The notes: a model not told the origin generated them from the letters alone. A DNA stretch of 37,556 bases from Microvirga calopogonii (GCF_003347665.1 NZ_QDGA01000030.1:18445-56000); one strand, 5' to 3'; positions 24,651 to 32,693 are shown, counted from the stretch's first letter. Program-made: numbers and translations.

Positions 24651-25052
24651 TCAGACCGAGGCACGGCAATGATTGTCCGCGAACGCGTCAGGAAGGCTTT
24701 CGAGGCTCGCCTCTTCCGGGACATCATCCCAGCCAAGAAACGGCGTCTGTGACGAAGGGGAGCGGAGGGAAACAGCGGTCTCGTTCGATAGGGGACGGTA
24801 CTTCGCAAGGCGTGGACCCTCGCCATCCTTCTCGACGACCGTCAGGGCAGCAGCCTTACCCACTGTCGTGGTCGTGGAGATGACTGAACTTCCCTCGTGG
24901 GAGGCGATCAGGGACTCGTCCGGGGAGACGCCCTCGCTCAAGAGGACTCGACCAGCAGAGAAGATGGGAGTCCGGCTTTCCACCAGGACACGACCATTCA
25001 AGAGGGCAGCATAACGCCCTCCACGTCCAACAGGACGGAGAGTGATTTTCAT
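24651..25052 (-). CDS. Phage hypothetical protein (133 aa)
   Basis: From ATG 25052 the product begins MKITLRPVGRGGRYAALLNG and LVESRTPIFSAGRVLLSEG, a short beta-rich N-terminal part that resembles small phage proteins with a RVLVESRTP-type strand. The second half is low-complexity and Ser/Glu-rich. The ribosome site is weak (GAAAG). It is first in the run leading to the HNH-like gene. No family can be named. Confidence 0.5.
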   Translation of the reverse strand: MKITLRPVGRGGRYAALLNGRVLVESRTPIFSAGRVLLSEGVSPDESLIASHEGSSVISTTTTVGKAAALTVVEKDGEGPRLAKYRPLSNETAVSLRSPSSQTPFLGWDDVPEEASLESLPDAFADNHCRASV

Positions 25053-25062
25053 TTGGGTTCTT

Positions 25063-25203
25063 TCAGGGTTTGGGTTGGGTTGAGGAGAAAGGACCGTGCC
25101 CCTGCCCATTGCCGATCACGAACGAAACATCCGTGGCCTCGGCCATCATGGGTTGATTAGGGGGATATGAATCAATGCAGGGGCACGGCAGGTAGTCCCT
25201 CAT
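25063..25203 (-). CDS. Possible small protein (46 aa)
   Basis: ATG 25203 opens a 46-residue frame that ends 11 bp before the next start at 25052. The product contains CPCID and MMAEATDVSFVIGNGQG. No good ribosome site is visible, so this is a weak call resting on position and frame. Confidence 0.25.
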   Translation of the reverse strand: MRDYLPCPCIDSYPPNQPMMAEATDVSFVIGNGQGHGPFSSTQPKP

Positions 25204-25289
25204 GCGGTCAACATCAAAGGGCCTGAAGGGAATACGAAAAGAGCACCCCTAAGGACGCTCGTGGAAACTCGTGGATTGTGAGGAGAGGC

Positions 25290-25835
25290 TTACGCCTGGG
25301 TCAGGATTCGATGAATCTGCATCCGGGAGACGCCTAGGGCCTTAGCGATGGCTGACGGTCCCTGACCCTCTGCCTTCATGGCGAGGACGGTCTCACGGTC
25401 AATCCTACGCTTACCGCCAGTGTAAACACCTTCAGCCTTGGCCCTCTCGATTCCTGTCTTCTGGCGATCCTTGATGAAGCCTAGCTCCATCTCAGCGACC
25501 ATTCCCAAGACAGTGAGGACCATCCGGCCTGTGGGTCCTTTGGTCGTGACATGAGGCTCAAGCACCGTGAGGAACGCACCCTTGCTGTCCAACTCATGAA
25601 CGAGGTTGAGGACGTCACGGGTAGAGCGACCAAGCCTATCGAGACGAACCACGACCAATTCATCACTAGGACGAAGGAACTCAAGCACAGTGGCGAGTTC
25701 ACTCCGACCTTCACGGGAAGCACCGGATACCTTCTCTGACCGGACTATCTCACAGCCTTCAGCCTTGAGACGTTCTGTCTGGGTCTGGAGATCCTGGGAG
25801 GTGGAAGAGACACGGGCGTAACCGATGCGAGCCAT
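25290..25835 (-). CDS. Serine recombinase (resolvase/invertase family)
   Basis: The 181-residue protein begins MARIGYARVSSTSQDLQTQT, with the catalytic serine at position 10 and the Y-A-R-V-S signature. DELVVVRLDRLGRSTRDVLN carries the catalytic Arg residues, and GRMVLTVLGMVAEMELGFIK forms the dimer helix. The C-terminal helix-turn-helix is GPSAIAKALGVSRMQIHRIL. This is a full-length small resolvase. ATG 25835 follows immediately after a cluster of repeated CGTAACAT sites that may be its binding site. It could resolve multimers or invert DNA, and it may offset the damaged integrase in part. It is separated from the virion operon by about 90 bp. Confidence 0.9.
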   Translation of the reverse strand: MARIGYARVSSTSQDLQTQTERLKAEGCEIVRSEKVSGASREGRSELATVLEFLRPSDELVVVRLDRLGRSTRDVLNLVHELDSKGAFLTVLEPHVTTKGPTGRMVLTVLGMVAEMELGFIKDRQKTGIERAKAEGVYTGGKRRIDRETVLAMKAEGQGPSAIAKALGVSRMQIHRILTQA

Positions 25836-26563
25836 TAGGTGTAACCTCAGGGTTTTAGACCTGAGTAACCTGACGTAACATATGGCCCATGTCAACCCTG
25901 ATGTTACGTGTCTAAGCGTAACATTGGGGAGTAGCATCAGCGTACACCCTGAGGTGACACGACCAAGGGCCATACGCCTGAGGTGTGCTTCCTGCGTGGG
26001 AGCTATTCCGTGGACGTGCTGGCCTGGGTGTGTGGTATCGGGCGTGTGTCGTCGTGCGCCTATGGACCGTGCGGGTAACGCGAGGGCGGCATGGGGGGAA
26101 TTCTCCGCCCTGTACTTATTGATACCCTCTCATAAATTTTTCCCAGATATTTTGGGGTCTCTTCAGGCTCACCCTCAGGCTCACCTATAGACCACCTCAA
26201 GGAAACCCTATGGGTTCCTCTTAGAGGATAAGACCAATGATGATTATCATCTTAGAGAAACATCCTAAGAGAACATCCTCTAGTCTTACCTAATGGTCTC
26301 CTGAAGAGAGAACCTTCAGGTTCATCATTAGGGAATCCAGAGAGAATCCTATAAGAGATATATTATATAAATATATATTATATATAACCCCTATATCCCC
26401 TTAAATCCTGGTGGTCTTACCCTTGGGGTATCAAGGGGGAGGATCGGTGGTCTCCTAGTACAGGGGTTAATTTGTAATCCTATTAGTCGGGGAATTGGGT
26501 TGGGTCTTCCTAGTGGGAGGAGTTTTGTATTTTTCCTAGTACACGGGGTTTCTGGATTCCGTA
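25836..26563. other. Palindrome-rich, AT-rich non-coding region
   Basis: No gene is supported across 728 bp. Visible elements include CTCAGG/CCTGAG (25846-25865), three CGTAACAT sites, a 13-bp palindrome GATGATTATCATC near 26237, GAACCTTCAGGTTC near 26310, and CCCTTG/CAAGGG (26420-26437). A tract of nearly pure A/T lies at 26356-26387. A TCCTAGTACA-type 16-17-mer repeats at 26453 and 26534. Such a mix is typical of a replication origin, a recombination site or a stack of promoters and operators. Which one it is cannot be decided by reading. Confidence 0.5.
25874..25924. promoter_or_regulatory. Repeated CGTAACAT sites upstream of the serine recombinase
   Basis: CGTAACAT occurs at 25874-25881 and 25917-25924, and its complement ATGTTACG at 25901-25908, all within 51 bp and directly upstream of the recombinase start. 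Res sites and recombinase operators have this type of repeated inverted arrangement. The assignment to the neighbouring gene is inferred from position. Confidence 0.4.
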
Positions 26564-26833
26564 TCAATTCCTTCTGACTGTCTCGGCCCTCATTGTGACC
26601 ACGGCCAGCATCGCCGCATAGGCAATTGCCCTCATGTCCATGTCAGACATGCGGACGCTGGAGGGGAGCGACAGGGAAGCGCCATTGAGAGCCATCTCAG
26701 CCAGTGAGGTAAGCGCTGTCCTGGCGATAAGCTGCCCCTCCTCAGGTCCGTGTTGGTCGATCAAGGATTGAGTGTCCCGGAGGAACCTCTCAGCGGTGTG
26801 TTGGGCTAGGCCCTCGAACTGTTCTTCGGTCAT
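26564..26833 (-). CDS. Phage hypothetical protein (89 aa)
   Basis: ATG 26833 has an AGGAAAT site. The product MTEEQFEGLAQHTAERFLRD continues with DQHGPEEGQLIARTALTSLA and ends in a hydrophobic helical segment (IAYAAMLAVVTMRAE). It looks like a compact helical protein, perhaps a small regulator. Directly upstream of its ribosome site is repeat copy A (26848-26928). No family is recognised. Confidence 0.55.
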   Translation of the reverse strand: MTEEQFEGLAQHTAERFLRDTQSLIDQHGPEEGQLIARTALTSLAEMALNGASLSLPSSVRMSDMDMRAIAYAAMLAVVTMRAETVRRN

Positions 26834-26847
26834 GGGATTTCCTGTTA

Positions 26848-26928
26848 GGAAGTAACTATCACTGACGGGCATTGTTGATCGGATGCGGTCTGACTACCTG
26901 CCAGCCCAGAAACGCCGCCAGTGATCAG
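26848..26928 (-). repeat. Duplicated stem-closed repeat, copy A
   Basis: An 81-bp segment is about three-quarters identical by eye to 28515-28597. Both copies carry the outer arms TCACTGACGG (26859-26868 here) and CCGCCAGTGA (26915-26924), which pair as a 10-bp stem with one wobble in the minus-strand RNA. It sits immediately before the ribosome site of the 26564-26833 gene. It could be an RNA leader element or a binding site. Confidence 0.5.
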
Positions 26929-27015
26929 ACGGTGACGCTGCAAATGGCAACCTAGAAACGAGCAGGGGCCGCACATGGCAGCCCCCGGTGGTTGGCTAGT
27001 GGGAGGGAAATACGA

Positions 27016-27129
27016 TCAGGCGACCTCAGGGGCGCTCTTGGTCCGGTCGAAGATCACCCATCCTTGCTTTTCCAGGTGCACCACCAGTGGCCACGCCATC
27101 CAGTGCACTGTCCTATCCCCGCTCTCCAC
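27016..27129 (-). CDS. Possible small protein (37 aa)
   Basis: GTG 27129 follows an AAGGGAGG sequence closely. The product contains TVHWMAWPLVVHLEKQGWVI and FDRTKSAPEVA, a plausible small soluble protein. It lies on the same strand upstream of repeat copy A. The ribosome site is rather close to the start, so the call is tentative. Confidence 0.35.
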   Translation of the reverse strand: MESGDRTVHWMAWPLVVHLEKQGWVIFDRTKSAPEVA

Positions 27130-27215
27130 AGCCTCCCTTGCGCCTCAGGATCATTCCCTCGACATCCCAGTTTATCGGATGAGATGTTCTCATTTTGTTC
27201 TTGGTGAGTCGAGGT

Positions 27216-27401
27216 ATGAGCAACAGCAGTCGAAAGCTTACGGTCGAACAAGTTCTTGAGGCTCGCCTGTGCTACATGGTCGGAGACCGGGAGTGGGCAA
27301 AGCTGGCAAAGAGGTTCGGGGTGAGCCGAGAGGCAGTCAAGGCTGCTGCTATGGGCCTCACGTTCAAAGACCTGCCGATGCCACCCAAGAGGAGGTATTA
27401 A
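27216..27401 (+). CDS. Small helix-turn-helix protein (61 aa)
   Basis: The product runs MSNSSRKLTVEQVLEARLCY and then REWAKLAKRFGVSREAVKAA, a convincing helix-turn-helix (LAKRFGVSREAVKAAAMG) like that of small phage DNA-binding proteins. ATG 27216 has a GAGG close upstream. Its stop overlaps the next start (TAATG), so the two genes form one unit on the plus strand, against the direction of most element genes. Confidence 0.65.
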   Translation: MSNSSRKLTVEQVLEARLCYMVGDREWAKLAKRFGVSREAVKAAAMGLTFKDLPMPPKRRY

Positions 27402-27811
27402 TGCCCCTGAAGTGGAGACCCTGTGCGTGGCGCGGAGACGGCAGCTTTGAAGGCGGACTTGGCTCTCATTCCTTCTGCCTCGTCTACCAGCATAAGACAG
27501 GCGGCTTCGGAGATGGTCGGTGGGTCTGGACCATGAACGGTATGCCCCACAACGCCAAAGTGCCTCTTCTCGGCTTTGCGGATTCGGCAGAGGAGGCCCA
27601 ACAGGCTTCGAATGAGGTCTTTGATGTGTGGCTGGAGCGGTCAGGCCTGACGATTGCGCCGCAAGCCAGCACGTCCGTCTTAGAACTGTCCGAAACCCGA
27701 CAGACAATACAGGTTGCCTGTGCAAGTCTTAAAGACCGACCTAACTTTGCCCCTACGGGTCGGACCTTAGAGCGCCCCCTTGAGACGGGAGGGCGCTTTC
27801 TTTTGTGCTGA
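27401..27811 (+). CDS. Hypothetical protein (136 aa)
   Basis: ATG 27401 has an excellent GAGGAGG site and overlaps the preceding stop by one base. The product starts MPLKWRPCAWRGDGSFEGGL, then KTGGFGDGRWVWTMNGMPHN and GFADSAEEAQQASNEVFDVW, a W/G-rich fold seen in small uncharacterised proteins of rhizobial genomes. The last 20 residues are encoded inside a terminator hairpin, which suggests the tail is not conserved. Function unknown. Confidence 0.6.
   Translation: MPLKWRPCAWRGDGSFEGGLGSHSFCLVYQHKTGGFGDGRWVWTMNGMPHNAKVPLLGFADSAEEAQQASNEVFDVWLERSGLTIAPQASTSVLELSETRQTIQVACASLKDRPNFAPTGRTLERPLETGGRFLLC
27770..27804 (+). terminator. Rho-independent terminator
   Basis: AGCGCCC (27771-27777) pairs with GGGCGCT (27791-27797), followed by TTCTTTTG. 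It lies within the end of the 27401-27811 gene and closes that two-gene unit. Confidence 0.75.
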
Positions 27812-27901
27812 TACTGGTCCGTCTCGGTTGAAGCCGGAAAGGATCATCTAGCTCCCGCAAGCGTTATCCGCCAAACGAAGACAACTTTCGGGAGAGACCT
27901 C

Positions 27902-28012
27902 ATGAACGACCAAGAAGAGGATGACCTCAGGACGACCGTGTTGGCTGTGTCAATGGCCGCTGGTCTCACGCTCCTCGGGGTGCTGTCCGCGGTCACCCTA
28001 TCGGTGATCTAA
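27902..28012 (+). CDS. Very small membrane protein (36 aa)
   Basis: ATG 27902 is preceded by a GGGAGAG site. The product MNDQEEDDLRTTVLAVSMAA continues as a single hydrophobic helix (GLTLLGVLSAVTLSVI). The acidic head and helix at the C-terminus suggest a tail-anchored mini-protein. Function unknown. Confidence 0.5.
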   Translation: MNDQEEDDLRTTVLAVSMAAGLTLLGVLSAVTLSVI

Positions 28013-28080
28013 GCCGGTCGCCTGAACCATCTCTTTGTCATCTGAAAGCCGCTTGTGAGGTGCCAAGGCGCAGTCATGAT

Positions 28081-28293
28081 TCAGCAGAAGAAGAGAGCAC
28101 CTAACTGGGACTGAAGCCTAAGCCTCGCAACCTCATTATGCCGCCATATGTCATGGACCGCTTCAGCTAGGGCTGTTTGACCTTCTCGCTCAAGCTTTTC
28201 CGCCGCAGCCGCAAGAAGCTGAGCCTCGCTTTCACGTAAATCCAACTCGCGCTTCAATTCCCGATAGTACGAAGCTCTGGCGGTTTCAGACAT
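28081..28293 (-). CDS. Hypothetical helical protein (70 aa)
   Basis: The product MSETARASYYRELKRELDLR continues with ESEAQLLAAAAEKLEREGQT and ends RLQSQLGALFFC. It is strongly helical and possibly coiled coil. ATG 28293 has a G-rich site (GGGGG) upstream; ATG 28341 would add 16 residues. Copy B of the duplicated repeat lies 220 bp upstream on the same strand. Confidence 0.5.
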   Translation of the reverse strand: MSETARASYYRELKRELDLRESEAQLLAAAAEKLEREGQTALAEAVHDIWRHNEVARLRLQSQLGALFFC

Positions 28294-28673
28294 GGCAGCC
28301 CCCATCCTGTCGGTAACAGCATGAGGAGTGAATGTTTCCACCTGTGCCTAAGGCGAAATTTATTGGAAGTGGGAGGGACCAAATGCAGAGACCCAGAGTT
28401 GTTTCTGTGCCTGGGCTCTTCCTCCCCGCACACCAGCCCAGGCAGACTGACAAGCTTATTCATGGTCCTCTGAGAGAGCCTCAAGTTCCCCCACTTGGGG
28501 TTCTTTCCTTTTGGGGAGGTGACTGTCACTGACGGGCCTTGTTGGTCGAATGGGGTGTGAGTGCCTACCAGCCTGAAATTGCCGCCAGTGAAATCAGGGA
28601 GCGACAGGAAAGAGGCATCCTGAAGCGAGGAAGCCCCACCGCAGAGCAGGGCTGCTGTGTAGGCTAAAGGGAA
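28294..28673. other. Non-coding region with hairpin and repeat B
   Basis: No convincing gene is present in 380 bp. TGCCTGGGCT (28408-28417) is exactly complementary to AGCCCAGGCA (28435-28444), with a 17-base loop. A CCCC-ACTT-GGGG hairpin followed by a T-rich run near 28487-28511 may be a weak plus-strand terminator. Repeat copy B occupies 28515-28597. Confidence 0.45.
28515..28597 (-). repeat. Duplicated stem-closed repeat, copy B
   Basis: Partner of 26848-26928. The outer arms TCACTGACGG (28526-28535) and CCGCCAGTGA (28582-28591) are identical in both copies although the middle differs, which argues that pairing is kept. Weaker similarity continues to about 28670. It follows the stop of the minus-strand gene ending at 28674. 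Confidence 0.5.
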
Positions 28674-28931
28674 CTAGGCGAGAAGCGTCGCCACGGACTG
28701 GACCGATAGCCCACCAAGGGTGATCCATCCTAGGGCAGCCACAGCGGAGATCATCGGCGTCTTATCGGCCGAAATGACAGCCCACACGGAACCCAAACCA
28801 ACCTCAACGCTGTCGTGATTGGAGCGCCACGCCTCCATGAACGGAACCCCTTTGCGAACCTGACGGGTCAACTGGATGTCGGCGTCAAAGACGAAGGGAA
28901 GACGGACTTGGAAGTTATAGAGCTTGGTCAT
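28674..28931 (-). CDS. Hypothetical protein with C-terminal membrane segment (85 aa)
   Basis: From ATG 28931 the product begins MTKLYNFQVRLPFVFDADIQ and continues through KGVPFMEAWRSNHDSVEVGL. It ends in a hydrophobic stretch (MISAVAALGWITLGGLSVQS). A G-rich site lies about nine bases upstream; ATG 28961 would add ten residues. The gene is divergent from the MarR-like regulator, and the palindrome at 29066-29081 lies between their promoters. Function unknown. Confidence 0.5.
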   Translation of the reverse strand: MTKLYNFQVRLPFVFDADIQLTRQVRKGVPFMEAWRSNHDSVEVGLGSVWAVISADKTPMISAVAALGWITLGGLSVQSVATLLA

Positions 28932-29065
28932 GTGGGTGCCCCCGCGTGTGTTGCTGCTCATCGCGTTCTTGCGATGCCTAGATTCAGCCACATTGCACTC
29001 AGCCAAACAAGACGATTTATGAAGTCATTATTAGTTGCAAATTAGGTTAACGGACGTACTCATCC

Positions 29066-29081
29066 ATGAGTTTAAACTCAT
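29066..29081. promoter_or_regulatory. 16-bp perfect palindrome, candidate operator
   Basis: ATGAGTTTAAACTCAT is a perfect palindrome in the AT-rich gap between the 28674-28931 gene and the MarR-like regulator at 29284. MarR dimers bind palindromes of this length, so autoregulation and control of the divergent gene are plausible. Confidence 0.5.
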
Positions 29082-29283
29082 AGGTGGATAAATCGAAGTC
29101 AGTGTCGTGAAATGAGATTGAGTTATTTCTGCTAAATTCCACCAGTGAGGATCAAACGACTTAGTGTGTTCTGCAATACTGAGAATTTTATCTGAGTTGT
29201 CCACAGGTATATCTTGAAGTCGCCCGAATCTGGACTTAGTTGAGTCTCTGGGGCGTATGCCCAAGCTTCCTAAGGGTGATCAC

Positions 29284-29625
29284 ATGACGGAGCAGAAATC
29301 AGCAATTGTGGTGTTCAGCAGGTTCCTCACTGCTGCGCGGGAAATTCACCCGTTCATCGAGATCCAGCAAGTTCAGATCCTTCTGGAGATCGCGCGAAAG
29401 CCCCTCTCCACCATGAAGGAACTCGCTGACGCTACTGATGTGGCCCTCTCAAGCATCTCAAGGAACCTTGATGCTTTGGGAGACGAACATCGGAAGGGAA
29501 CTCCAGGGATGGGCCTAGTGGCCAAGGATCGAGACCCGAGGGAGCCCAGAAGGATGGTTGCTTGGCTGACCCCTAAGGGGAAAGAGGTGGTGAAGGGCCT
29601 GCTTGAGGCAGTGGGCCCTTCATAG
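29284..29625 (+). CDS. MarR-like winged-helix regulator
   Basis: The 113-residue protein shows a MarR-type winged helix. IQQVQILLEIARKPLSTMKE and LADATDVALSSISRNLDALG form the recognition helices, and GLVAKDRDPREPRRMVAWLT forms the wing, with KGKEVVKGL at the end. ATG 29284 has an AAGGGTGATC site; ATG 29257 would add nine residues. It is shorter than classical MarR proteins (about 140) because the N-terminal dimer helix is brief. Being the only clear regulator in the element, it is the best candidate for an element repressor. Confidence 0.75.
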   Translation: MTEQKSAIVVFSRFLTAAREIHPFIEIQQVQILLEIARKPLSTMKELADATDVALSSISRNLDALGDEHRKGTPGMGLVAKDRDPREPRRMVAWLTPKGKEVVKGLLEAVGPS

Positions 29626-29669
29626 GTTGTGGGCGTAGGTATAACACGACAAACCCGCCTCGCTCGGTC

Positions 29670-30935
29670 TCAAGCGAAGCCCCCTTGCAACTCAAGATCT
29701 TCCAAGTCGGGTAACTCGCCGTGTCGGATAAGAGTATTTAGAAGCTCGCCACAAAGCTTCACGGCAGATTCAGCCAACTCGATCGATGGAACAGCACCTT
29801 GACCGGGTACCTTTATCGTTGCTGGTGCGGCTTCACCGTGAGCTACTCGGCTTCGGAGAGTATAAAAGGCCTTAATAAGATTGCGATTAGTTCTGCGGGT
29901 CGATAGATCCCCACCTAGAATGAGGGCGGCTCTGAGACCAAGACGGTACAGAATTTCGCTCTTCTCTCCTTCTTTAGCTAAGAGGGCCTCGAGCGCGATA
30001 GCGGTGTCGATCGCCTTGTCACCTACGGTACGGCGTCGGATCGCCTGATTTAGACGATCTAAAGAAACGTCAACCTTCTCTCGCACCTCAGCCTGTAGGC
30101 TGAAGTAAGCCTCGATAGTTCTACTGTCTGCTGGTGTGACAAGCCTTGAGGCGTCTCCTGCCATTCGACGCAGTTCTTGGCCAGGGATACTACGCGCCCC
30201 CAAAGTTGCTTTCTGCAGATCTGGATCTATGAACTGAAGCCAAATGGAATCAATAGCGGGGCTGCTCGGTCCTATGAGGGTCAATGCACGACAAATTGAA
30301 GTAAGAGAACTGTAGGTCTGCATCCACGTTCTTGTTGCGGCATCTCCGGGCTCAGATTTTGCGCTTGTCTTATTATCTCCTGTTTCCGATGCTAAACGTA
30401 ACACTGGGCTCACCGTCACGCGCTTAATTAAGGCAGCCGTGAGACCTTGCCCGAAACCCCAATGCCAAGGCGACATAGAGGCCTCCTGTAGCACCGCTTC
30501 TTTGTATGAAGAATTAGGGACGTTCTCGAATGGCGTAATTTCAACGCCATCCCACAATGTGAACGTGTCTTCGACGGTTACACCTGATAGTGCAGCAACC
30601 CAGAGTGCCTCGGCTGTCTCCGTTCGCAGCACCCGCTCAATCCATTCTAGCGCACCTTCTGGACCTCGTTCTTCTGCGACCTCCAAAAGCTTGGGTGCTG
30701 CAATCGCAGGTGAGAAACCGGTCCATCCCATGCCACTGGTGAGCACAATATCTGTTTGTTGCGCATATCCTGGCAGCGTTTCAAGCAAGCTGACGAGAGG
30801 TTGGCTTCTTAAATGACGCCGAATTAGAGGCCGATGGATGCTGTTGGGCTCAGGTGCTGATGGGTTGGTATGAGAGGCACTCCTCAGGTCTCGAAGGGCG
30901 TTCTCCAATTCTTCTTTAATGCGGTCTCTAGACAT
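29670..30935 (-). CDS. ApeA-like HEPN protein, candidate antiphage RNase
   Basis: The protein has 421 residues. The C-terminal region from about residue 300 (AIDTAIALEALLAKEGEKSE, LGLRAALILGGDLSTRRTNR and LIKAFYTLRSRVAHG) matches the Apea-like HEPN fold. It ends in the R-x4-H motif (R361 to H366) that forms the RNase site in HEPN nucleases. The N-terminal 290 residues are a large sensor-like part without a known motif. ApeA-type HEPN genes are known antiphage genes found in defence islands and prophages. It lies 64 bp downstream of the integrase gene on the same strand, so the two may share a transcript. Defence function here is an inference. Confidence 0.7.
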   Translation of the reverse strand: MSRDRIKEELENALRDLRSASHTNPSAPEPNSIHRPLIRRHLRSQPLVSLLETLPGYAQQTDIVLTSGMGWTGFSPAIAAPKLLEVAEERGPEGALEWIERVLRTETAEALWVAALSGVTVEDTFTLWDGVEITPFENVPNSSYKEAVLQEASMSPWHWGFGQGLTAALIKRVTVSPVLRLASETGDNKTSAKSEPGDAATRTWMQTYSSLTSICRALTLIGPSSPAIDSIWLQFIDPDLQKATLGARSIPGQELRRMAGDASRLVTPADSRTIEAYFSLQAEVREKVDVSLDRLNQAIRRRTVGDKAIDTAIALEALLAKEGEKSEILYRLGLRAALILGGDLSTRRTNRNLIKAFYTLRSRVAHGEAAPATIKVPGQGAVPSIELAESAVKLCGELLNTLIRHGELPDLEDLELQGGFA

Positions 30936-30999
30936 GCTCTCTCTTGTCGGAATCGATCTACACAGATCTAGTTATACGGTAGGTGGTCTAGAGTTGAGA

Positions 31000-32625
31000 C
31001 TACTGTGTGTATTTGCTGGTCTCATAACGAGGAAACCTGTTGAGGGCTCGTGCCTTCATATCTACCGTAGGAGTCTCATAACTCCTCGCAACGGACCCTG
31101 TGCTGTGGCCCGTGATAGCATCGCTGATGCGCTCGGGTATCCCAACGGCCAGAGCCTTCGTCTTGAACGTGTGACGCCACCCATGGTTGGGATCCACGGC
31201 CTTATCCAGCTTCGTCTGAGTACGGACCCAATCCGCCAGTTTAATAGCCCGTTGTTCTGACTGAGGGGTCTTAGCCTTCCCGGTGCTTCTCTTGGGATCG
31301 TAAAAGAGAGGACCTGTTTTACGACTCTTTACGAAGTCGATGAAGCCCATCTCGATTAGATGCTCATGGACCGGGACGGTCCTGGGTTGTCCTGTCTTCG
31401 TTTTGTGGAAGTGCATAACCCAAATGCCGCCTTCCTCTTGGATGTCCTCCACCTTCAGCCCTGTAAGCTCCTGGATGCGAGCTCCTGAATAGGCAGCGAG
31501 CCAAGGACACCAGCGCCTTGCATAGGCCGAGGTGGGGTTCTTGGGGTCATCCTTTACATTGAGAGCAGCCTTGAGGATGGCCGTGATCTCATGGGACCTA
31601 AGGGTGGATTCCCGTTGTTTCTGGATCTTGGGGAGGTCCAGTCGAACGTCTCTGGTGACAGGATTAGCAGGAATGAGCTTACCGCCCTGTCTGCTGGAGG
31701 CCCATTTGAAGACCGAACTGGCAGCCACAAGGTCAACCTGATTGACCACCTTGGGGCTGATGTTCTCCACATCCCGCCTGTGAACAGCCCAAGCATAGAG
31801 ATCATCGCTTGTGACATCCCCCGCTGGTTTTCCCTTAGTGAACGTACCTAGGGAGCGGAGGCTTGCCTCGTACCGCTCTATGGTCGTCTGGGCTTTCTTA
31901 TCAGCGTGGTAGGTTTTCCATTGCTCCCATAGGTCTGAGACGGAGAGGGCAGGGCTAGATTTCTTAGGCTCGGGTTTAGACTGGGCAGGTTCCCACTTGG
32001 GGAACCGGGAGGCTGCTGGGTCAGGGGAGTAATCGAATTCAGCATTACGCTCTAGCTTCTGAGCGGCCGCGTCCATGGCGTGGGAAACAGCCTTGATAAG
32101 GAGCCTTCGGCTGTCCTCATCAATTACCAAGCCCTCGCGAGCCAGGAGGCCGTCGACGAGAGGGCCAAACACTTCTTCCATAGAGCGGTTCTGAGCGGCC
32201 TCTTTGCCAATCATGAGGGACGCTCGCCAGCCAATCTTTCCGTCTCTGGCTCTTTGATGTGCGTCCTGGAAGAATGCCCATCTCTCAGGTGAACCGGGAT
32301 TGGGCTCAAAGGTCTCCGCAAACGCCGAGTAGATGGTGCCAGCTAGTGCTGCTGCTTGTTGATGGCTTAGGCGGGTGGGGGCATTGCTGCGGTGACTCTC
32401 CCAATAACGACGCAAGGCAGCATCAGCCGCAGCATGGCGTTCCTTGGCTTCCCGCTGGTCTTTAGTCCTTAGTGATACCTGGACTACCTCTCCGACCCTG
32501 ACGGATTAGAAACGGTTATCCACAGGGAGGGTAACGGTCTGGCCCTTTAAGCGAAGCAGATCCTGCGGTGTTCGCTGCCGAAGGTGCCAAACACCGCTCT
32601 TAGGGTCTTTCCAAGGTCGAGCCAT
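31000..32625 (-). pseudogene. int: Tyrosine integrase interrupted by in-frame TAA
   Basis: Translation from ATG 32625 gives an N-terminal domain (MARPWKDPKSGVWHLRQRTP) that reads up to codon 40, which is TAA (32506-32508). The same frame then continues (VRVGEVVQVSLRTKDQREAK) into an intact body. The core-binding domain is VSDLWEQWKTYHADKKAQTT, and the catalytic set is R383 (GARIQEL), H481 and R484 (HGWRHTF), H507 (GHSTGSV) and Y516. The first usable start after the stop is TTG 32415, which would lose 70 residues. The gene lies next to the tRNA-Thr target, as expected for the element's own integrase. It is either inactive, shortened or read through. Confidence 0.85.
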
Positions 32626-32693
32626 TAACAGCGCCATGTGAGCGTCCTGTGTGAGAGTTGGACGCTTCGTAAGTTCTTGTTATCGCTGAAAAG

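Noticed and set aside
25836..26563. CRISPR array in the repeat-rich region
   Set aside because: Repeats are short, differ from each other and are not regularly spaced; no cas gene is present.
27054..27725. 223-residue minus-strand frame
   Set aside because: Opposite two plus-strand genes with good ribosome sites and a terminator; Arg/Ser/His-rich with no motif.
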